NCBI GenBank assembly: GCA_004335835.1
Contig: RWJK01001431.1
Location: forward strand, 1 to 64,000
Direction of reading: 5' to 3'
Length of the DNA stretch: 64,000 nt
Source of the DNA: Scenedesmus sp. ARA3
Taxonomy: Eukaryota; Chlorophyta; Chlorophyceae; Sphaeropleales; Scenedesmaceae
The stretch's first letter is position 1; the number at the start of each line of letters is the position of its first letter. Of the stretch, positions 56,709 to 64,000 are shown piece by piece. Under the pieces are notes generated by a model, which saw nothing but the letters and a program-made list of their open reading frames with translations, was not told where the DNA came from and searched no databases. Made by a program: the position numbers and the translations under genes.

Positions 56709-59556
56709 TCAGCCGCCGGCCTGACTGCTTAGCAGCCTGCTGCTGTTGCTGCTGCTGCTGCTGTGGCGGCTTNNNNNNNNNNNNNNNNNNNNNNNNNNNN
56801 NNNNNNNNNNNNNNNNNNNNNNNNNNNNNNNNNNNNNNNNNGAGCCACTCTTGAAGTCTGGCAGCACTGCCTGCAGCTGCGCCTCACTACACGCCCCAAT
56901 CTTCACACACTTCTGCGCACTCTGAGGCGTCAAGAAGAAGCTTGTCATCGGGCGCTCCTTACCGAAGGGCAGCAGCTTTGCGCCCGCATCCAACAGCGCC
57001 TGCATTGTGCCGTTCGTGGAGTCTGGCCCAGTGCCGTCATTTGTGCTGCGGCGGAAGTCGCAGTACGCAGCTCTGGTAAGAGGCGTCTGCGGGTCGTTGC
57101 GCTGCTTGTCATCCGCCGCATAGTACACGGCATTGGGGTCAGCGCCGCCCTTGAGCAGCGCCCTCACCAGCCGAGTGAGCCCATGGAAAGCAGCCTTGTG
57201 CAGCAGCGTGTAGCCACTTCCCGGGTACACATCAAGCCTCACATTGGCACCCTTACTGACAAGGAACTCGGCAACGTCAGGCCCGACCTGCGGCCAGCAC
57301 CAAAAGTCTGTCTTGCTGCAGCCCATACCAGCTTGCAGCGGTGTGAGGCCTTTGTCATTCTTGCTGTTCACATCGATTTTGCCAGATGACATGATAGCTT
57401 TGACCGCTGTCAGGTTGTCCGCAGCAACGGCCACGTGCAGCGGGTAGGCGCGCGCATAGCGCTGCTTTTCTGCGGTCTCTTTGCGGCTGGCAAGCTCAGA
57501 TTTGAGGTAATCATCTGCAGACTTGCAGGCATAGCTCTTGCCACGCTTGAACCTGCAGCAGCAACAGCAACAGGGATCAGCAGGGATGAAGCACACAGCA
57601 ACAATGGTGGTGGCACCATCCCACTTCAAAACCACCCCTCTTCTCCAACCCCCAACTAGTATGCAGTGCAGACGCAGCGCGGCAAATATCTGTGCTGACA
57701 GATACTAACAACCGTTGCAGTGTCGGGTGAGGATAGCATAACATGACACCAGCGGCAGCACCCACCAGTCAGCCAGCTCCCGCTTTGTGTTAGGGTCAGC
57801 TTCCGGGTCCAGCAACAATGCTGCCAGAAGCGCCCCCAATAGCTGCGTCACTGCTGCGCTCACATACACACGATCAGCCAAGTAACTGGCAGCACCCACC
57901 AGTCAGCCAGCTCCGGATTCGTGTTAGGGTTAGCTGCCTTGGCCTCCTGGGCCTCCCACAGCGGCCGCCAGTAGCCAATGTTGAAGCCCTCAGGGAACTT
58001 AGCACCACCCTCCCAGCTGGCATCAAAGATGCGCTGCACCTCTGCTGCGCTGCAGGCGCCCAGCTTGTTGCAGCGTGACAGCGGGTGGGGTTTGGGGTAG
58101 GCCAGGGCACTGGGTGGGGTGGCAGATGGGCCAAAGGGAAGGGGGTCCGCGCCTGCAGGAGACATACATGGCATCATGACAGCAACCAGTTGCTCACACT
58201 GCGCTGCAGTATACTGCGTTGCAGCACGTATTATGGGATCCATAGTATTGTGTTGCTTCCATTGTGAACGTCTGCAGCATGGCATTGCAGATGATCGGTT
58301 GCCATGCACAAGGGTGCTGCCTGCCCTGCTTAACAGAAATCAGAACCCATCCTGCTGCGCTATGTGTACAGCACCCGCCCACTGCCTCGCACCTGCACCC
58401 AGCAGCCTCTCAACGCTGAAGCCTGGGTAGCCGTACTCGGTGTTGTTCTTGCCAGCCGCCACACACAGCGCCGCCCAGGTCAGCGGCGTCACCGTGCGGC
58501 CATCAGGCAGGCGATAGCGGGCGTTGGCATCAGTGCCACCTGCCAGCAAGTACTGCGCAACAGCAGCGGCAGCAGCATGTGGTGCACATCAGTGTTTGCA
58601 CGTAGTGGAGTGAGCAGCAGGACTGTATATGCGAGCAGCCGAGCCGCAGTCATGGTGAGCAGACATGGCTTAAACGCTTGATGGTGCTGGCAGCACATGA
58701 TGCAGCCTATGCTGGCAGCAGCGCTGTTGCAGTTGTGTGGTCAATTGCTTCCGCAGCACAGCAACACACGCATGTCATATCTACAAGCTGCCTCCATCAT
58801 TGCTGCTGCTGCTGCCTCCATCATTGCTGCTGCCGCCTCCATTGCTGCTGCTGCTTCTGCTGCTCACATAGAGGTCGTTGGCGCCGCTGCAAGCCGCCAG
58901 GTGCACCAGCTTGTAGCCGGGGCGCTCCTTGGGGAACACGTCAACGTTCACATCAGCGCCGGCACAGATGAGGCTAGCAGAGATGCCATCTGCGGTGCCT
59001 GTGGCGCAGAACTGCAGCTCTCCATTGGGCACCATGCGGGGGAAGCGGCCTGTGTAGTTGCCTGCAGGGAGGGGCACAACAGCGCAACATGACTTGAGTT
59101 GTGGCTGCACACATACATTGTTGCCTCTGCAGCATCCTGCCGGTAAATACACCTTCCAGCACCCCACTTTTGCGCCGCCAGCTGGCACACATCCTGCTAT
59201 GATGTGAGCTGTGGCATAATGGCTGGTGCTGCTTCTCAAGCCTTTGACATGCAGCACATGAATGAATAATTTGTGTAACAGCGGCTTTTTGAGATGCTTC
59301 CTGGTTTTTAGACTACAGGGAACTGCAGGAGACCGCAGGAGAACTTACTGCATGTCGCCAGTGCAGCAGCCAGCGGGGTCCTGCCACTGGCATCCAGCCC
59401 GTTGACGTCATGCTTGCGGCTGTCCAGCAGCTGCTGCAGCAGCACGATGTCCTGGTTGACCGCAGCATCATGCAGGGGGCTGCTGTGGCTGGGTGTGCAG
59501 GCCAGCAGCAGCAGCAAGGCCACTGGCAGCAGCAGGGCTCTGCCGGGCACTGGCAT
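56709..59556 (-). CDS. Secreted ankyrin-repeat protein
   Basis: Five exons (minus): 59349-59556, 58868-59061, 58393-58552, 57900-58152, 56709-57552; phases consistent. ATG 59556 starts a signal peptide (MPVPGRALLLPVALLLLLAC). Ankyrin units follow: SPLHDAAVNQDIVLLQQLLD with VNGLDASGRTPLAAAL, then ADVNVDVFPKERPGYKLVHL, TDANARYRLPDGRTVTPLTW, YPLHVAVAADNLTAVKAIM with VNSKNDKGLTPLQ, and YTLLHKAAFHGLTRLVRALL with GGADPNAVYY. Between units are Cys-containing linkers with a repeated CNKLGACSAAEVQ / CVKIGACSEAQLQ motif, which may be a second, interleaved repeat. Ankyrin repeats normally bind proteins in the cytosol, so a signal peptide is unusual. A 69-base N gap (56773-56841) interrupts the last exon; the frame of the final ~20 residues and the stop therefore remain uncertain. 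Confidence 0.75.
56773..56841. other. Assembly gap (69 N) in the last ankyrin exon
   Basis: Run of Ns beside a CTG-rich segment. If its length is only an estimate, the terminal codons could be read as a poly-Gln tail (KPPQQQQ) instead of the Ser-rich tail used in the model. Confidence 0.95.
57760..57822 (-). repeat. Decoy of ankyrin exon 57900-58152 donor end
   Basis: Minus-strand GACCCTAACACAAAGCGGGAGCTGGCTGACTG with GTGGGTGCTGCC repeats the real end AACCCTAACACGAATCCGGAGCTGGCTGACTG with GTGGGTGCTGCC, about 130 bp into the intron. Confidence 0.85.
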
Positions 59557-60815
59557 CCTGAACCGATTCAATCAAGGATCTATCGCAGGAAAAAAAATTG
59601 GTTAAGACTGTCTGAGGCCTTTACGTGTCCCTGTAGGCAGCTCAGTGGCAGGCAATCGGCACACAAGCACCCGAAGCACAGTTGGGCTGCGAAGTAGAGT
59701 AGCAGGCTTGCAGCATTGATTAGCTACTAACACGCCATAATAGCTTTGAAAATGTGCTCGTCGGGTTCTCCTGAATATGCAGCTGGTGGTTACGGAAGCT
59801 GTTGACCAGCGGAAGGTCACTGCTTTTGGGCTCACCTTCGCCTCAGTGGCAGTCACTGCCACACGACAACACGCGGCTCGGTTTGTATCCCTTAAAAACA
59901 CTGACAGCACCGCGCAATTAAAATCTGGGGAAACTGCTAGGTTGAGTACGCTTCTTTCTTTGTGCATCAGCACCACCAGTGTACAAGGAGCAGGTGCTGC
60001 TGCACTGTCACAGTGCATTGTGTGCCAGTGAAATCAAGCCTCAAGATCGTAAACCCAACTACATTTCAGCCGAATAGGCGTGTGACACGCTCGGCAACGG
60101 TTGCGCTCTGATTAGCAGTCCTGAAGTACAACTTATGCTGGCAGCAACTGCGCAGTCAACCCCAAGGCTGGGCAGCTGTACAACAACTGTCTGGAGCCAA
60201 ACATCTCACAATCGTACACCACGTATCTGTTGAATTGTATAGGCATCAATGTACTGTCTATTCTGGCCCTTCAACCGAAGCTGTTGCTGAAAACCTGGCA
60301 CTGCCATGCATGGCATGCATGCTTCTCTGTTCCACTCAGGCTGAGACGGAGGCTCCAATGCACTGCAGCCGCCAAGCACAGGCTGCTGCCAGCAGTGCAG
60401 CAGCATCCTATGCTTCACCAAAACTGCACCTTGAAAGGCCAACACAAGGACATCCATGCTGCTCCAACGCCACCCACCCGGTGGACACTTCTTGAGGAGT
60501 CTCAGGCTTCGTTGAAGTTCAACACTCAACCCACAGCAACGCTAGCTGCTTACCGCACTTCCACATTGCCAACTGGTGTCGTTGTACATCCTGCGCGGCC
60601 GACAAGCGCAGCCAGCAGCAGCTGCCAGCTGACCTTGCCATGTCAACACTCATGCCCCAGCCATCGAACAATCCTTTCCAACTCCTAACGACAACACATT
60701 AACACCAGCCTCACGCCTGAGATACCCCAGCTGCCAGCACCAACAACATGTTGCTCCCAGCTGGCCGGCTGGCTGCGCTGTGCCAGGAACACCCACACCA
60801 CACCAGCCCCCACTC
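59557..60815. other. Intergenic stretch
   Basis: No supportable gene. Presumed promoter of the ankyrin gene and 3' UTR of the next minus-strand gene. Confidence 0.5.
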
Positions 60816-61399
60816 CTAGCCACCCAGTGCATCCCTCAGCAGCCGCTCCACCCTACCCCACACATCAGCCTTGCCAGCATCCCCGCCCCCAGCTTTCAGC
60901 CACGCAGCCTCATACGCCCGCACCCACTCGAGGCGGGCAGCAAGTCGTTGCCTGGCTGCATGCCCCGGGCCCAGCTCAGCCAGCCGAGCCAATGCAGCCT
61001 CGCACCTATCCAGCTGCTGCAGGGAGGCCCCCAGGCGCGTCAGCAGCCGCGGCAGGTACAGCTCAGCAGCAGCCAGCACATCTGCTGGGGTGCCGGGCCC
61101 TGCGACGTCTGCTGCTGCTGCTGCCGGTGTCCCAGGTGCTGCTGGTTCAGGAGCGGCAGCAGGATCATGTGCCGTCACTGCTGCTGCTGCTGTAGTACGT
61201 TGTGTACCTTGTGTGGACTGGTGCGGCATCTGCGACATCTGCTCTGCCCGCTGCTGCTGCTGCTGCTGCCCCTGCAGATGGGTGTTGGGCTGACGTGGTT
61301 GCCTTGCTTGAAACGGTGTGTCTGGCCCTGCTTCTGCTTTTGCTGCATGGTCTTCTTGAATTGCTGTGCCTACCTTGTGCTCTGCCGCTGTTGCTGCTG

Positions 61400-61454
<55 letters not shown>

Positions 61455-62046
61455 AACACCTGGTGTTGCTTGCAGCCTATCGGCAGCTAGAAGGCAAGGC
61501 AGCGGTAATGGCGGCGGCATGTCAGCAGCAAGCGCCTGGTTCTTCTGCCTCACCCTGGCCTCTGCTGTTGCTGCAGCTGCCTTGGCAACCTTTTTCCGTT
61601 GTGCTGCCTCAGCCACCCTGCTGGCACTGATGAGACCTCTCTGTGCAGTGTACAGCTGCTGCGTCAGGCCGGCCAGCTGAGCGTCACTGATCAGCGAGCC
61701 CACACACTCTATCATATCCAGCACAAAAATGACGCTGTACATGTATTTGACCGCTGTGGCGGGCGCTTTGCCACGCAGCGTCTGCAGCAGCGCCTCTGGC
61801 TGCATCAGCAGCGTCGCCACGTCACTGCTGCTGCACGCATCACTCCAGGCTCTGAAGGCTGTCATGCAGTTGGCTACAGTGACAGCAGCAAACGTGGTCT
61901 GCAGCAGCTGCTGCAGGTCAACCAGGTCCATGGCCCCTTCTGCAGAAGCATGATGCTGGCCCTGCTGCTGCTGCTGCTGCTGTTCCTCCAAGCTGCCGCC
62001 TGCAAGCTGCCTGCTCAGAAGGCTGTCTCCATCAGTTGCCACAGCC

Positions 62047-62140
<94 letters not shown>

Positions 62141-64000
62141 CTGCATGACCAGCATTGCAGGTTTCACTAGGATCTAGCAGGGTTGTGCATGCCCTCCTCC
62201 GTGCTGCAGCTGCAGCTGCTGCTGGCAGGCCAGCCAGCTGTGTATTACCGCCGCCCGGTTGCCGCATCGATGTGGCCCTTGTTGCCTGTGCCCCTGCCAC
62301 CTGGCGCTGCTTTGTCCGCTGAACTTCGGCCTCTGGCATGGCAATGGCTGCTGCTGCTGCCGCCCCTGGTCCTGCTGCTGCTGCTGCTACTCTCGCTGCT
62401 GCTGCTCCTGCTGCTGCTGCCTCCTTGCATGCCTCGTGTGCAGCAGCATACTCCTGCCGTGCATGCCTCAACATGCCCAGCAGCCGCGCCAGCTCATCTG
62501 GCTCTAGCAGCTTGGCAACAGGCGGCAGCTGCACAGCATTGATGATGCCCGCAATCTGCTGCGCTGCTGCTTCTGGTGCCTGCTGCCCTGCTTGCTGCAG
62601 CAGCCTCTCAGGCTGCCGCAGCATGTCTGCCACGACCCTGGCGCCAGTGCAAGACGCCCACCAGGCGTTGAGTGAGGCGATCACAGGCGCCGCACTGCCT
62701 GCAGGGCGCGCAGCGCGCGCCAGATGCTCCTGCAGCTCATGAAAAGGCATGGGCACAGCAATCCCGGTTCTCCTCTGCTGCTGCTGCTGCTGCTGCTGCT
62801 TGGCCTGACTAGCCCGTGGCAAGCTGCTCCTCTGCTGCCCCGCCTTCGGGTGCGGCAGCCGCACTGGCATGCCACCTGTGCGAGGGTCACCAGCAAGCAG
62901 TGCGGACCCCAATGCCACCGGGCCAGAGCCACCCCTACCCTCTGCTGCTGCTGCAGGTGCTGCTACTCCACTCGTGAACTGCTTCTGCCTGTTTAAGAGA
63001 ATGCTGCCATCTGCTGCAACTGCAGCATCCTCAGCTGCACACAGCTGCTGCCTGCGGGGCATCTTCTGCTGCGTGCCTGCTGCTGCTGTGCGTGCAGGTG
63101 CAGACGCCCTGCGCTTGGCACCTGCTGCCTGCTGCTGCGGCATGGCTGCATCTGCACCTGCCGCTGCAGCAGTTGCAGCAGCTGCGGCGGTGTGTCCTGG
63201 GTGCCTGCCTTGCTCAGCAACTGCGCTGCCAGGCTTGGCTGCTGTCAATGCAGCGGCGCCAACGCGCTGCTTTGCTGCGCTGTGCATGTATGACCACAGC
63301 AGCCGCATCGTTGCTGCTGCTCCTGCTGCTGATGGCGGCTCTTGCATCTCCTGCAAGCGGCGGCAAGCAGCAGCACAGCAGGACAAACATGCTATGATGT
63401 CAATTGGGTGTGTGGAACAAGAGCCGAGTGTGGTAAAAAGCCTCTTAGAACAAGGGCCAAGCAAGCGTAGCGTACAGCATGCACCTCTACATCCTTGTTG
63501 TGTGCTGCGTGCCTGTGCATGTGCAAGCTCAAGCCGGGTGTAGGCAAGAGGCATAAGAACTAACCACGATGTAGGCATCTGCATGCTGCATGGTTGCTAC
63601 AGGCATGCGGCTGTCATTTAAACAGTGCGGGCCGTGCAGCCAGCGGCACCTGCCAGCGCTGCCGCTGCCAGCATAATGCATTGCCTGATTAGAGCACAGC
63701 ACAGCATGCTTGCATCAGAATTGCGCACCATTGGTGCACCCAATTATATACGTATCAGCCAAGCCCGCGCACCTGGCATGCTGCTCCTGGCACTGCTGCT
63801 GCTCTCTGCAGCCACGCCAGCAGCGCCGCACCGCTGCCTGCCTGCTGCGCATCAGCTGTTGTGGCCTTGCCTGGCGGCTGAATGGCTTCTTCTTCCTCCT
63901 CCTCATCTTCCTCCTCATCATCATCATCACCACTGGGCGCCTCAGAGGATTGGCTGCCACCCTCGCGCAGCAGGTGCCAGCAGGTTTCTGGGCGCGTGAA
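60816..64000 (-). CDS. Unrecognised protein with a duplicated ~90-residue domain (5' partial)
   Basis: Two exons in the window (minus): 63773-64000 (continuing beyond the edge) and 60816-63350, joined in phase 0 by a GTGCGC donor and GCTTGCAG acceptor; 921 residues are visible. The first exon reads FTRPETCWHLLREGG, then an acidic run (DDDDEEEDEEEEEE) and GSGAALLAWLQRAAAVPGA. The large exon has Lys/Arg-Arg-rich segments (GAKRRASAPART) that could be nuclear signals. Two related domains lie at about 62690-62410 (LNAWWASCTGARVVADMLRQ) and 61875-61590 (MTAFRAWSDACSSSDVATLL), and a helical C-terminal domain is near 61100-60816. Between them are poly-Ala (about 29 residues, 62049-62137), poly-Gln and Pro runs. 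I do not recognise the domain family. The upstream part of the large exon frame (to 63584) is open but replaced by the intron in this model. Confidence 0.6.
62049..62137 (-). repeat. Coding (GCA)n tract, ~29 alanines
   Basis: Uninterrupted CTG/GCT units on the plus strand, read as GCA codons on the minus strand within the large exon of the unrecognised gene. Confidence 0.9.

Noticed and set aside
60816..63584. Single-exon reading of the last gene up to 63584
   Set aside because: The first ~78 codons of that frame are Cys-rich and unlike the rest, and a GCTTGCAG acceptor at 63351 joins in phase to an acidic upstream exon ending at 63773, so the intron model is preferred.

Overview
This window looks like nuclear DNA of a chlorophycean green alga, most likely a Sphaeropleales relative such as the Scenedesmaceae. 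That placement is inferred. The supporting signs are GC-rich multi-exon genes with GTGAG/GTGCG donors, CAG/CTG triplet repeats everywhere, proteins padded with poly-Ala, poly-Gln and Ser runs, TGTAA motifs after stop codons, plastid and secretory targeting peptides, and a plant-type gene set. Two runs of N (18807-18969 and 56773-56841) are assembly gaps. Gene models were built by hand from splice signals, phase continuity and family similarity; for every multi-exon gene the exon lengths sum to a whole number of codons.

Layout. (1) 244-11260 (+): 3' part of a TPLATE-like endocytic subunit, 14 exons. (2) 12513-15092 (+): single-exon LRR-type protein. (3) 16774-19779 (-): secreted protein tentatively of the DAPG-hydrolase (PhlG) fold. 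(4) 21754-23264 (-): peptidyl-tRNA hydrolase 2 with an N-terminal membrane anchor. (5) 24211-29377 (-): F-box plus JmjC oxygenase of the JMJD6/JMJ21-22 type. (6) 31642-33608 (+): organelle-targeted type II peroxiredoxin with an unusual active-site motif. (7) 35547-40543 (+): large MYND zinc-finger protein. (8) 43337-48484 (+): cytochrome P450 with a plastid-type leader. (9) 50229-55553 (+): plastid class I fructose-bisphosphate aldolase. (10) 56709-59556 (-): secreted ankyrin-repeat protein. (11) 60816-64000 (-): 3' part of an unrecognised protein with a duplicated ~90-residue domain. The genes are unrelated housekeeping or accessory functions and do not form a pathway.

The most striking feature is structural. 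At many exon/intron boundaries, one to five extra partial copies of the boundary (splice site plus 20-120 bp of adjoining exon) lie in tandem on the intron side. These decoys sit in introns of TPLATE, the JmjC gene, MYND, P450, aldolase and ankyrin genes. Similar duplications of terminal coding sequence lie just after stop codons. In the genes checked, intronic triplet repeats next to acceptors read CTG on the sense strand, whereas exonic runs read CAG/GCA. Intergenic stretches hold minisatellites, a 57-bp-arm foldback element and no confident further genes.
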